This document shows, piece by piece, positions 6,989 through 14,464 of a stretch of DNA of 21,164 nucleotides. The notes below the pieces were generated by a model. That model was given only the letters and a program-made list of their open reading frames with translations. It ran no database searches and had not been told where the DNA came from. Source of the DNA: a virus; the IMG/VR virus record IMGVR_UViG_3300020474_000153, positions 1 to 21,164 of that record; one strand, written 5' to 3'. Position numbers and translations under genes: made by a program. The first letter of the stretch is position 1; each line of letters begins with the position of its first letter.

Positions 6989-7532
6989 GTATATCAAAGC
7001 AGTTCAAGCTGCGGCAAAAGGCCGTCCAAAGTCTACTGAATGGTATAGAGAAAAAATAAAAGAGTTTGGCACACCAACATCTCTGGACTTAATCAGAGAT
7101 GGTAAAAGGTCAACCAAACCACACTTTGGTAGACTGAACATGTTTATCTACTCACCAAGGGATGCCAAGAAGTTACCCTACTATGATACTTTTCCTCTAG
7201 TCTTACCGTTAGAACAATACAACGATGGGTTTTTAGGTATCAACTTTCATTATCTACCTATACCTCTAAGAATGAGATTACTTGATAGGATTGTAGATTT
7301 TAGTAGTAATACACAATTTGATGAAAACACAGTATTAAATGTCACATATAACAAGGTAAAATCTATAAGATTAATTCGTCCTACTATACATAAATACTTA
7401 GCAGGATATACAAGAAGTCAATTCAGAAGAATTGATGCAGATGAATTAACTATAGCAACTTTACTGCCGGTGCAAAGATTCAAGAAAGCATCAGCAGACG
7501 CTGTTTGGTCAGATTCAAGAAAGATGGTATAA
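6975..7532 (+). CDS. Conserved T4-like phage protein, possible gp2-like DNA end protector
   Basis: This 185-residue protein has a segment that I associate with T4-like phages, LNMFIYSPRDAKKLPYYDTF, followed by PLVLPLEQYNDGFLGINFHY and a helix LRMRLLDRIVDF. The C-terminal part (FRRIDADELTIATLLPVQRF) is also family-like. The N-terminus is basic. Similar proteins in marine T4-like genomes are, from memory, sometimes labelled DNA end protector (gp2), and the neighbourhood of gp4 agrees with the T4 order of genes 2 and 4. I could not confirm this, and gp3 (tail completion) is another option. It overlaps the SNase gene by 14 bases and ends in TAATG with the next gene. Confidence 0.45.
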   Translation: MAVSKYIKAVQAAAKGRPKSTEWYREKIKEFGTPTSLDLIRDGKRSTKPHFGRLNMFIYSPRDAKKLPYYDTFPLVLPLEQYNDGFLGINFHYLPIPLRMRLLDRIVDFSSNTQFDENTVLNVTYNKVKSIRLIRPTIHKYLAGYTRSQFRRIDADELTIATLLPVQRFKKASADAVWSDSRKMV

Positions 7533-8260
7533 TGAGTATTGCAAAAGATATACTAAGACAATTAGGTGTAGTAAGTGATGACATTGAAAGCGCAGCCGCT
7601 GGGTTTCGTAATGACGGTGTTGCACAACCTAATAAGTTTGAAGTTATTCTATCTTGTCCAACTGGAACTAGAGGTTCACAAAGAGGTAATGCATTAGACA
7701 ATGTATTTTCTCTTCTCATGGGGAAAGTTAATAGTGACGGAACAGCAAGAGCAACTGGATTAAGATGTTCACAGATATCCTTCCCAGGCAGGACTCTTGA
7801 TACTGAAGCAGACACAAACATATATGGCCCAACAAGAGAGATTGTCCAAGGTTATAGTTATCCAGAAATAACAGGCACTTTTCAATGTGGCCCAGATATG
7901 AAAGAAAAACAATTATTTGAGAGTTGGCAAAGACTCGCATATAACCCACAGACTTGGTCTATGGGATACTACGATGACTACGTTGGTAGTGTTACTATAT
8001 ACCAGTTAAACAATTTGAACGCCAGAACATATGGCATTGAATTAGTTGAAGCGTTTCCAAAACAAATCGCAGAACAAGGTTTGGACTACGCTCAAAATGA
8101 CTCCTTTCACACTATAGGTGTAACATTCTCTTATAGATATTGGAAGTCTTTAAATTCTGAAAGTTCATTGCCTGCACCAATAGAAGAAATGCTTGAATCA
8201 ATTGGTGTTGACACGGTGAGAAGGACGAATTTGAAAAACGTAGCATTTACAAGAAGATAA
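7532..8260 (+). CDS. Tail-tube-family protein (gp54 or gp19 like)
   Basis: The product (242 residues from the ATG at 7532) has the pattern of the T4 gp19/gp54 tube fold: KFEVILSCP near the start, then CSQISFPGRTLDTEADTNIY, GYSYPEITGTFQCG, FESWQRLAYNPQTW and MGYYDDYVGSVTIYQLN, ending with FSYRYWK. In tubes and tube initiators these strands form the hexameric ring. The segment before the ATG stays open to a TTG at 7505, but the ATG overlaps the previous stop as TAATG and is preferred. Placement just before gp26 and the tape measure suggests the baseplate-tube initiator gp54 rather than the major tube gp19, which is usually next to the sheath gene. Confidence 0.6.
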   Translation: MSIAKDILRQLGVVSDDIESAAAGFRNDGVAQPNKFEVILSCPTGTRGSQRGNALDNVFSLLMGKVNSDGTARATGLRCSQISFPGRTLDTEADTNIYGPTREIVQGYSYPEITGTFQCGPDMKEKQLFESWQRLAYNPQTWSMGYYDDYVGSVTIYQLNNLNARTYGIELVEAFPKQIAEQGLDYAQNDSFHTIGVTFSYRYWKSLNSESSLPAPIEEMLESIGVDTVRRTNLKNVAFTRR

Positions 8261-8280
8261 TTAATAAAGGATGAATAATT

Positions 8281-8985
8281 ATGGCACTACCAAGACTAGA
8301 TACCCCTACCTATGAAATAACAATTCCTAGTACAGGCGAAACAACAAAATACCGTCCATTCTTAGTCAAAGAACAAAAGGTTCTTATGATGGCACAAGAG
8401 AGTGACGATATAGCAAACATAGCAAATACAATTAGTGAATTAGTATCATCATGTACAAACGGACAAGTTGATGCAATAGCATCACCAGTATTTGATATAG
8501 AATATTTGTTTATGAAAATTAGAGCAAAATCGGTTGGTGAGACAGCAAAACTAATTGTAACTTGCCCAGATGATAATGAAACAAAAGTTCCGATTGAGAT
8601 AAAATTAGATCAAATTGAAACTCAAATGTTTGATGATCACACAAATCAAATTAATATAACAGATACAATTAAAATCGTAATGCGATATCCTACATTAAAG
8701 GATTATGCACAATACTCAACACAGAAAGATGCATCTATGATGTTTGAGATGATTAATCACTGTATTGCAGAAATACATTATGATGATAAGATTTACAATA
8801 GAGCTGATACATCAGAAAAAGAGATACAAGAGTTTGTAGATCAAATGAATACTGAACAATTTCAAAATGTAGTAAGCTTCTTTGAAACTATGCCTAGACT
8901 TAGACATGAGATACAAGTAACAAATCCAAAAACTAAAGTTGAGTCTACGGTGCTGTTGGAGGGGCTGCAAAGTTTTTTAGGGTAA
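8281..8985 (+). CDS. 26: Baseplate hub protein gp26 (short form)
   Basis: The 234-residue zero-frame product belongs to the T4 gp26 baseplate family: PRLDTPTYEITIPSTGE, then YRPFLVKEQKVLMMAQES, and FDIEYLFMKIRAKSVGE, which are its most recognisable segments, followed by a cysteine-bearing CPDDNETKVPIEI strand. In T4, gp26 is part of the hub assembly pathway. An AAAGGATG element supports the ATG at 8281. The end of the gene carries a slippery heptamer and an internal Shine-Dalgarno-like site, and the -1 frame after it is open for 64 codons, so I expect this protein to be made in a short and a long (297-residue) form. Confidence 0.8.
   Translation: MALPRLDTPTYEITIPSTGETTKYRPFLVKEQKVLMMAQESDDIANIANTISELVSSCTNGQVDAIASPVFDIEYLFMKIRAKSVGETAKLIVTCPDDNETKVPIEIKLDQIETQMFDDHTNQINITDTIKIVMRYPTLKDYAQYSTQKDASMMFEMINHCIAEIHYDDKIYNRADTSEKEIQEFVDQMNTEQFQNVVSFFETMPRLRHEIQVTNPKTKVESTVLLEGLQSFLG
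8958..8979 (+). promoter_or_regulatory. Programmed -1 ribosomal frameshift signal in gp26
   Basis: In the zero frame the codons AGT TTT TTA GGG TAA contain the heptamer T TTT TTA at 8973-8979, an ideal -1 slippery site. GGAGGGG at 8958-8964 lies eight bases upstream, the arrangement that stimulates -1 shifting in E. coli dnaX, and stands out in such A+T-rich DNA. I see no strong downstream hairpin; GTAAT at 8982-8986 could pair with ATTAC at 9013-9017, but the loop is long. Confidence 0.75.
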
Positions 8986-9173
8986 TCCTTTCTCATGATA
9001 CGCTAGAAAACTATTACAAAATGAATTTTTCTATGATGCAACATCATAGTTATAGTTTGACAGAGTTAGAAGAAATGTTACCTTGGGAAAGGGAAATATA
9101 TACGGCATTACTCTCTGAATGGATTAAAAAAGAGAATGAAAGGATTGAAAGAGAGAATCAAAGGAATAAATAG
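8979..9173 (+). CDS. gp26 -1 frameshift extension
   Basis: After a -1 shift the ribosome reads AGG GTA ATC and on to TAG at 9171-9173, adding 64 residues for a total of 297. The added part begins RVILSHDTLENYYKMNFSMM and contains SLTELEEMLPWEREIYTALL, followed by a charged helix (IKKENERIERENQRNK). The segment ending LPWEREIY followed by a charged helix is what I remember from short proteins encoded right after gp26 in marine T4-like phages and resembles the T part of the G-GT tail chaperones. An independent start at ATG 9021 would lack a ribosome binding site. In T4 the related function could be that of gp51, but this is a guess. Confidence 0.7.
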   Translation, partial: RVILSHDTLENYYKMNFSMMQHHSYSLTELEEMLPWEREIYTALLSEWIKKENERIERENQRNK

Positions 9174-9190
9174 ATATAAAGGAAAATAAA

Positions 9191-9262
9191 ATGGAAGTTA
9201 GAATTGTAGGGGGAAGTGATGAAGACCCCTCTAATAGAACAGTTAAGGAAATGGGTGTTTAG
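9191..9262 (+). CDS. Possible 23-residue leader peptide
   Basis: The frame starts ATG GAA GTT AGA with AAAGGA eight bases upstream and ends with TAG at 9260-9262. It overlaps the start of the better supported 38-residue gene at 9219. The peptide MEVRIVGGSDEDPSNRTVKE is not recognised. It may be a real tiny protein, a translation leader for the next gene, or chance. Confidence 0.3.
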   Translation: MEVRIVGGSDEDPSNRTVKEMGV

Positions 9263-9335
9263 GGCATATATAGTTTGGAGTATATGTGCTGACATTGCTT
9301 TACTTAGCGGCATAATCTATCTTATCATTACCTAA
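9219..9335 (+). CDS. Small membrane protein, 38 residues
   Basis: The ATG at 9219 has AGGGGGA just upstream, one of the strongest ribosome binding sites in the window. The product starts MKTPLIEQLRKWVFRAYIVW and continues into one hydrophobic segment (about residues 16-37), with positive charges before it, so it should be a single-pass membrane protein with the N-terminus inside. The stop at 9333-9335 is followed at once by the ribosome binding site of the EF-hand gene. It lies in a run of three membrane proteins before the tape measure. A part in lysis or in membrane attachment is possible but not shown. Confidence 0.6.
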   Translation: MKTPLIEQLRKWVFRAYIVWSICADIALLSGIIYLIIT

Positions 9336-9349
9336 CGAGAGGAAAACAA

Positions 9350-9679
9350 ATGCCAGAAGAAATTAAAAAAGCAGGATATCATCCAGCAGATAGTAACGGT
9401 GATGGAACTGTGAGTTCAGACGAACAAAGAATGTATCTGGAATTTAAAAGAAAAGAATTAGAGGATGCTGATTCGAGGCGTGATGCAATGAGATATATGA
9501 CATGGTTTGCTTTGATGGGTATATTCAACTATCCAGCGGCGGTTTTGATTACAGCAATGTTAGGTTATGATACAGCGGCGAATATTATCGGAGATATTGC
9601 TCCGACTTACTTCGTTGCCACTTCAGCAATTGTTGCCGCATACTTTGGTGCAAATGCATACGCTGATAAAAAGAAATAG
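9350..9679 (+). CDS. EF-hand membrane protein
   Basis: A 109-residue protein with a textbook EF-hand loop at residues 14-25: D14, N16, D18, T20 and E25 occupy calcium positions 1, 3, 5, 7 and 12. A charged helix (LEFKRKELEDADSRRDAMRY) follows, then two hydrophobic segments at about 50-70 and 85-103 with proline and glycine at the turn, and a lysine-rich end. This suggests a calcium-sensing inner-membrane protein with both ends in the cytoplasm. Similar proteins occur, as I recall, in marine T4-like phages without known function; a holin or antiholin is conceivable from topology. AGAGGAAAACAA before the ATG gives a good ribosome binding site. Confidence 0.75.
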   Translation: MPEEIKKAGYHPADSNGDGTVSSDEQRMYLEFKRKELEDADSRRDAMRYMTWFALMGIFNYPAAVLITAMLGYDTAANIIGDIAPTYFVATSAIVAAYFGANAYADKKK

Positions 9680-9687
9680 GAAAGTAA

Positions 9688-9945
9688 ATGAGTGATATAA
9701 ACCAAACTATTAATAATCCATATGAAGATGGGAGTGAAGCAGATAGAATTGCTGTAGATTTTAACGATGAAGGTTTCGTTAAAAATATTACAATTGATGG
9801 AGAAACAGAAGGTATGGGTGATGTTCAGGCTGGTATAGAGTTTATATATCACATGAGAGAACATCTTCTTGATGTAAGTATTGCAACAGTATATTTATTT
9901 ACTTGTTATGCAATCTATCTATGGTTAAAAAAGGTAATTAAGTAA
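9688..9945 (+). CDS. Small single-pass membrane protein, 85 residues
   Basis: The N-terminal 60 residues are acidic and soluble (NNPYEDGSEADRIAVDFNDE, ITIDGETEGMGD). A hydrophobic segment at about 64-79 (SIATVYLFTCYAIYLW) is followed by a basic tail (LKKVIK), so it is probably tail-anchored with the acidic part on either side of the membrane. An AGGAAAGTAA site supports the ATG, and the stop overlaps the next gene as TAATG. The family is unknown to me. The direct coupling to the tape-measure gene suggests a late structural or membrane role. Confidence 0.65.
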   Translation: MSDINQTINNPYEDGSEADRIAVDFNDEGFVKNITIDGETEGMGDVQAGIEFIYHMREHLLDVSIATVYLFTCYAIYLWLKKVIK

Positions 9946-11843
9946 TGTCTGATAAATTTGATCCACAAATAATTGCAGAACTAAAAAAGCAAAATGAAAC
10001 TCTAAAAGAAACTGTTAAAGCGCAAAAACAGACAGACATAGAAGCAAAAAAATATAGTAAAGAACAAGTTGCAGAAATTAGAGAACTTGCATCTTCTAAC
10101 AAAAAAGGTGTATCTAAAGCTGCAAAAGAACAAGCTGCAAATGACATAAAACAACTAGATAATCAGGCAAGACTTCTTGGGATATCAGCAGAAGAATTAA
10201 CTGCTAGACAAAGAGAAAAAGATGATATTGAACAGCAAAAAGTTGCACTACAAGAAATGAAAGATGCAATAACAGCTGCTGGTGGTAATGCAGATGAGAA
10301 TCTAGAACTACAGAGAGAACAGGCAAACATTGCAAAGCAAGAGGCACGATTAGAGAAAAAGAATAAACTAGGTATCGCTGGTAGAATGAAAGAAGAAGCA
10401 AAATCTAGAGCATTGTCTATGCAAGCAACACTAAAATCTCTAACTAGTTTAGAGGGTATCAAAGATGGTTTAGCAAACATGGGTGGTGGTGTTATAGATA
10501 TGGCAAAAAAAGGTGGTGGTGGATTGTTGGATATGGTTAAGAAAGGCGCATTAGCGCTTCTACTTCCAGCAATATTTGCATTTGTTAATAGTAAATACTT
10601 TGATCAACTAAAAACTTTTTTAATAGACAAAGTGATACCAGCAGTTATGAAACTTGTTAAGGTATTCAAAGAAGATATTCTTCCAGTAATTATGAAAATA
10701 GTAGATTTTTTTGCAAAAGAAATATACCCAATAGTTGAGGATGTATTCCTTAAACAATGGGAAAATATTAAAGAGTTATTTTCATCTATAGGTGATGCAT
10801 TTAAATTATTCCAAAAAGGTGATATTCTTGGTGGTATTAAAAAACTTTTTGGTGGGATTGGAAAGTTTCTACTAAAAACTCTAGACAATCTACTTACTGG
10901 TGTTTTCAATATAATCGGTAAAGTATTTGGATTTGAAGGAACAGAATCTATAGGTAAATCTATTAGTGGGTTCTTTACTGATACCTACGAGAGATTTACT
11001 GGTTTTATATCTGGCACTTGGAATAGAGTAAAAGAGGGTGCAAAAAATACATTTAACAGTGTCAAAGATACCTTTTCATCAGCGTTTAGTTTTGCAAAAG
11101 ATAAGGTAGTTTCTGGTTGGAATGGAATTACTAATTTTGTTTCTGAAAAGTTTAAGAACATTATAGGATTCTTCAAAGATTTGTTTACATTTAAACCAGG
11201 CGATAGTTTTGCAACCAAGTTTATAGATATAATTCTAATGCCTTATAATCTTGCAATAAACTTCTTTAGAGATATATTTGGTTTTGGTAAAGATGAAAAA
11301 GGAAATGTAAAACCTTTTAGTATGGGTAAATTTATTATGGGTATTGTTGATGATGTTATAGATTTTATAAAAGGTTTATTTTCTTTTGTAAGTGAAGGGC
11401 CTAGTATAAAAGAAAGATTAAGTCAAACTGGTTCTATGATTGGTAATCTACTAAAAGGTATTTTACCACCCCCAGATTTTTTAACTTTTGAGTTACCATC
11501 TATGGAATTATTTGGTAAAAAGTTTGGTGGTGGAAAGGCAAATTTAAATCCTATCCCAGATGCAGTTTACAAGTTTGCTGGACTTGATCCAGCAACAGGC
11601 TTAGATTTAGTTACTGAAGCAAATGCAGTTGAGGCAGGATCAATTGATCCAGTTGCAGAGGCAGAAAAGAAAAAGTTTATTACTGGTTCAGAACAATTGT
11701 CAAATCAAAGAGGTACAAGAAATACCACTACAGTTATAGATATGACAGATAAATCAGATAAATCGGATAAGCGTACCACCTACACAGGCCAGTCGTTAAT
11801 GCATAATAACAACTCGCCTGCTGCTGCAGATGGTTTCTTTTAA
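9945..11843 (+). CDS. Tail tape-measure protein, gp29-like
   Basis: This 632-residue protein has the build of a tape measure. Residues 1-150 are a long charged coiled coil (KKQNETLKETVKAQKQTDIE, EKDDIEQQKVALQEMKDAI). About 155-205 is glycine-rich and hydrophobic. After that come repeated amphipathic and aromatic helical stretches (SKYFDQLKTFLIDKVIPAV, TFNSVKDTFSSAFSFAKDKV, NIIGFFKDLFTF), and finally a polar tail ending AAADGFF. T4 gp29 has 590 residues and sits in the hub, setting tail length; the similar length and the neighbours gp26 and tube-family protein support the call. It is the last gene of the plus-strand run, with its stop directly against the stop of gp32 on the other strand. Confidence 0.65.
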   Translation: MSDKFDPQIIAELKKQNETLKETVKAQKQTDIEAKKYSKEQVAEIRELASSNKKGVSKAAKEQAANDIKQLDNQARLLGISAEELTARQREKDDIEQQKVALQEMKDAITAAGGNADENLELQREQANIAKQEARLEKKNKLGIAGRMKEEAKSRALSMQATLKSLTSLEGIKDGLANMGGGVIDMAKKGGGGLLDMVKKGALALLLPAIFAFVNSKYFDQLKTFLIDKVIPAVMKLVKVFKEDILPVIMKIVDFFAKEIYPIVEDVFLKQWENIKELFSSIGDAFKLFQKGDILGGIKKLFGGIGKFLLKTLDNLLTGVFNIIGKVFGFEGTESIGKSISGFFTDTYERFTGFISGTWNRVKEGAKNTFNSVKDTFSSAFSFAKDKVVSGWNGITNFVSEKFKNIIGFFKDLFTFKPGDSFATKFIDIILMPYNLAINFFRDIFGFGKDEKGNVKPFSMGKFIMGIVDDVIDFIKGLFSFVSEGPSIKERLSQTGSMIGNLLKGILPPPDFLTFELPSMELFGKKFGGGKANLNPIPDAVYKFAGLDPATGLDLVTEANAVEAGSIDPVAEAEKKKFITGSEQLSNQRGTRNTTTVIDMTDKSDKSDKRTTYTGQSLMHNNNSPAAADGFF

Positions 11844-12722
11844 TTAGTTACTAGCCAATTTTTCAAAGTATGACATAGTATCGTCATCTTCTTCATTGGT
11901 AGTATCAGGCGCTGATACTGGTGTAGTATCAACAACTGGTGCTACTGGTTCGTCCATAATGGTTTCTGCTGTTTTAGCAACTACCGTTCCAGACAAAACA
12001 ATATCTAACCTAGTTTTAAGTTCATCATAAGACTTGAAGTTAGATGGAGCAAGAAACTCTTGTAAGTCATATTGACTAGCAAAGATTTCTTCCAACTTAT
12101 CATCCTCTGCAAGTTTAGATGGTTCAGCGAACTCTGATTTATCATAGTTCCAGTAACCGTCTACCTTACGAATCTTCAATTTGAAGTCAGCACCTTCATC
12201 CAAATCAAAAGCGTTTAAAGGTTTCTCATCTTCAAATGCTGGTGTTGCAGCTTCGGAAATCTTATCCCAAATCTTTTTACCATATCTGAACAAGAAAACT
12301 TTACCTTCGTTCTCTGGATGTTTAGGATCACTTACTACATAGATATTTGAGTAGTAAGATAACTTCCTCTTTTGTTTACGGGCAAGTTCCTTATCGGACT
12401 CTACACCACTATTCCACAATGCAGTATTATGTTCTGACACTGGGTCTTTACCGCCAGGCAGAGTAGTAAGAGAGTTCTCAATAAACCACTGTCCAGTAGG
12501 CCCTTGGAAAGCATGTGAATATAACTTCACCCATGATTTCTCAATTTGTGCCGCAGGCAAGAAACGAATAACAGCGTAACCATTACCAGTTTTATCCAAC
12601 TCTGGTTTCCACATTCTTTCGTCTACATATGATTTTTTTTGAACTTGTGGTTCATCAGCTTCTTTGATTGCACCAAGTAGTTTGTCCAAGGATTTGGACT
12701 TTCTATATTCTTCTAAAGACAT
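11844..12722 (-). CDS. 32: Single-stranded DNA-binding protein gp32
   Basis: The product (292 residues) matches T4 gp32 through its core: ATGQWYIEN-like QGPTGQWFIEN, SYYSNIYVVSDPKHPENEGK and FLFRYGKKIWDKI. The N-terminus (YRKSKSLDKLL) is the basic part used for cooperative binding, and the C-terminus is a long acidic tail (TNEEDDDTMSYFEKLASN) that in T4 contacts replication and recombination proteins. It contains no cysteine at all, so the zinc site of T4 gp32 (H64, C77, C87, C90) is absent; the segment is replaced by TTLPGGKDPVSEHNTALW. A strong AAGGAG lies before the ATG, one base from the previous gene. It coats single-stranded DNA during replication, recombination and repair. Confidence 0.95.
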   Translation of the reverse strand: MSLEEYRKSKSLDKLLGAIKEADEPQVQKKSYVDERMWKPELDKTGNGYAVIRFLPAAQIEKSWVKLYSHAFQGPTGQWFIENSLTTLPGGKDPVSEHNTALWNSGVESDKELARKQKRKLSYYSNIYVVSDPKHPENEGKVFLFRYGKKIWDKISEAATPAFEDEKPLNAFDLDEGADFKLKIRKVDGYWNYDKSEFAEPSKLAEDDKLEEIFASQYDLQEFLAPSNFKSYDELKTRLDIVLSGTVVAKTAETIMDEPVAPVVDTTPVSAPDTTNEEDDDTMSYFEKLASN

Positions 12723-12723
12723 T

Positions 12724-13485
12724 TTATACTCCTTTTTCGTATGTTTCGTATGTCATTGTTTTCTGATTTACGCCTAGGGTTTCATCCTTGTCACCAATCT
12801 TGTAAAACATGACGTTAGGAAATTCCTTGACTATCGTGTTATACTGATTATTCCAATTAATTGGATTAAAACCTTTAGCACTTTCGGATACATAATTCTT
12901 TGTACCCTTATACATGTTATTTATAGGTTTGCTGTAATCACTTCCATCAAACCCTACCATGTATATTTCTGTAGCACCTTGTTGACATGCAAGATGAATA
13001 GCAGTATTTCCAGTAGACCACCCTTTCGGATATTCTATATTTTGTACTCTATCTTCCCCTACATGTGTTATGTACAATCCCACATTATAAGATAATTTAT
13101 TATATAAATCTGTCTCATCCATATGTGGGTTTAGTGCCATAATTTCTTTTACTGTTTCTTTTACAGATTCTTTTGTTTTACCTTGAACGACACACCCCCT
13201 TTGTTCAGGCATTTCTTTTGTTTCATGTACATTACCATCACCCCAACCCATAATCAATGATTCAGGCCCGAACTCTGGTGGTAATATATCCCAATCTGCA
13301 AAGTGACATTTATTGTCCTTTACATAACCACTTTCATATATTTCTTGTTGCATATTATAGTCTACTGACACTAAATTGTCAACAACAAAATCACGATAGA
13401 TGGCATTACATCCCCAAGTCACTATGTATGCACTTAGAGGTAAAAACTTTCTTGATTCACCATTACCGTAAATTAGATGTTTCAT
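12724..13485 (-). CDS. DUF115 / MptE-like or sialyltransferase-like protein
   Basis: The 253-residue protein begins LIYGNGESRKFLPL, like the nucleotide-binding start of DUF115 and CST-type sialyltransferases, and later has STGNTAIHLACQQGATEIYM followed by VGFDGSDYSK, which corresponds to the TG...AI..A...G...I...G-F/I-D motif of that fold. Members are glycosyltransferases or pterin pyrophosphokinases; a sugar transferase acting on virion or host surface is one option, but the substrate cannot be read. The gene overlaps the 2OG oxygenase gene by four bases (ATGA) and ends one base before gp32, so it should be cotranscribed with both. A TATAAATA at 12918-12925 inside the gene could be an internal late start for gp32 or chance. 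Confidence 0.55.
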   Translation of the reverse strand: MKHLIYGNGESRKFLPLSAYIVTWGCNAIYRDFVVDNLVSVDYNMQQEIYESGYVKDNKCHFADWDILPPEFGPESLIMGWGDGNVHETKEMPEQRGCVVQGKTKESVKETVKEIMALNPHMDETDLYNKLSYNVGLYITHVGEDRVQNIEYPKGWSTGNTAIHLACQQGATEIYMVGFDGSDYSKPINNMYKGTKNYVSESAKGFNPINWNNQYNTIVKEFPNVMFYKIGDKDETLGVNQKTMTYETYEKGV

Positions 13486-14186
13486 TTAGACATCTTTCTT
13501 GCAATAGTAGAGTCTGAATTAGTACCTTGTACCTCATACTCTGCTGTTTCGTTATTAAAGAATCTTTCTTCCTTTTCAAACTTTAGTTTATAATGATCTC
13601 TATCAGATAAGTTTGCAAGTATATTAAATGCAAGACTTACTCTTTTATGATCTGTGTTATTCTTTCCAAACCCATGATATAAGTATGAGTTAAACATAAT
13701 CAATGAACCCTTAGTACATGGGAAAGCAAGTTGATTTGTAAAGTTTGGATTTGCTCTATTGTAATGTTTTCTTAAAGACATAAATGGGTCGGTATTGAAA
13801 GCAACCTTCTCAAAAGTTAATGGTGGTTGATTAGGATGACTGTCAAAGTAATATACACCACTGATTATAGAATTACCGTGGTTATGCATATTTTGTGAAC
13901 TGCCTGGGTTTGCTTCGTTTATCCAACTTTCATGTATCCAAAATTCATCATATGCAATAGTCATTACGTTATCAAGATAGTCTTTTGTACATTCCTCAAA
14001 CCAAACTTTCAAATCTTGCATCTCTGGTCGATTTACAATATTAGGAAGTTCATCACCAAACTGTGTTGTGTTTGGATTATTACCACCTTGTGTATTGAAC
14101 TTAAAGTCACTTTTATAAACAGGCGGATTAGGATTTTGATAAATCTTAATCACACCCATTGGAAAAATTGGAATGCCGTTATCCAT
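13482..14186 (-). CDS. 2OG-Fe(II) oxygenase
   Basis: A 234-residue protein of the putative 2OG-Fe(II) oxygenase family that is common in marine T4-like phages. The double-stranded beta-helix is visible as ESWINEANPGSSQNMHNHGN, then SGVYYFDSHPN, FPCTKGSLIMFNSYLYHGFG and KRVSLAFNIL. H101 or H103 and H171 are the likely iron ligands with N/D nearby, and R182 binds 2-oxoglutarate. Such enzymes hydroxylate proteins, nucleic acids or small molecules; the substrate here is unknown. It follows the 91-residue gene by two bases and overlaps the DUF115 gene. A TATAAATA box lies about 40 bases upstream of the ATG inside the previous gene. Confidence 0.8.
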   Translation of the reverse strand: MDNGIPIFPMGVIKIYQNPNPPVYKSDFKFNTQGGNNPNTTQFGDELPNIVNRPEMQDLKVWFEECTKDYLDNVMTIAYDEFWIHESWINEANPGSSQNMHNHGNSIISGVYYFDSHPNQPPLTFEKVAFNTDPFMSLRKHYNRANPNFTNQLAFPCTKGSLIMFNSYLYHGFGKNNTDHKRVSLAFNILANLSDRDHYKLKFEKEERFFNNETAEYEVQGTNSDSTIARKMSK

Positions 14187-14188
14187 AT

Positions 14189-14464
14189 TTACACCACTAT
14201 ACCACTTACTACTTCTGTATATGCTTTATTTATATCTGCATTACATGGTGTAAGTAATACCACACCCCCAGCACGAAAGACAGCGCTTTTAGCGTTCTCT
14301 TCGCCTGTCATACAGACACCCCTTGCAAATCCCATTTTACCTTCTTTGGTATTTACAATCATTTTTGGATTATCAATGTGAACACCAGTTTCATCATTCT
14401 TATCCAATCGACCAATAAATTCACCAGCGTTAGTCAACACTGTAACTAGGTCACCTTTTTTCAT
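14189..14464 (-). CDS. Small beta-rich protein, possibly Sm-like
   Basis: The 91-residue product begins MKKGDLVTVLTNAGEFIGRL, then DETGVHIDNPKMIV, a pattern seen in Sm-like small beta barrels where a strand with G-x-x-x-G is followed by D-x-x-x-I. The rest (GVCMTGEENAKSAVFRAGGV) is also strand-rich. This fold often binds RNA or mediates contacts, but the match is by eye only. Similar small proteins occur near replication genes of cyanophages as far as I recall. AAGAGGAAAC before the ATG supports the start; it overlaps the 60-residue coiled-coil gene by 14 bases. Confidence 0.65.
   Translation of the reverse strand: MKKGDLVTVLTNAGEFIGRLDKNDETGVHIDNPKMIVNTKEGKMGFARGVCMTGEENAKSAVFRAGGVVLLTPCNADINKAYTEVVSGIVV
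14227..14234 (-). promoter_or_regulatory. Possible late promoter before the 2OG oxygenase
   Basis: The minus strand reads TATAAATA about 40 bases upstream of the 2OG oxygenase start, inside the end of the preceding gene. The match is perfect and the distance suits a short leader, but the codons of the gene may explain it. Confidence 0.35.

Noticed and set aside
7480-7821. 113-codon minus-strand frame opposite the tube-family gene
   Set aside because: It overlaps two coupled plus-strand genes and its product resembles no protein.
9021-9173. Separate gene starting at ATG 9021 after gp26
   Set aside because: There is no ribosome binding site before it, the frame is open upstream to the slippery heptamer, and the frameshift signal explains it better.
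11830-11860. Bidirectional terminator between gp29-like and gp32 genes
   Set aside because: The stops touch with no spacer, and I see no hairpin with T tracts at the junction.
12918-12925. TATAAATA inside the DUF115-like gene as gp32 promoter
   Set aside because: It is about 200 bases from the gp32 start and within codons; possible, but not supported enough to list as a feature.
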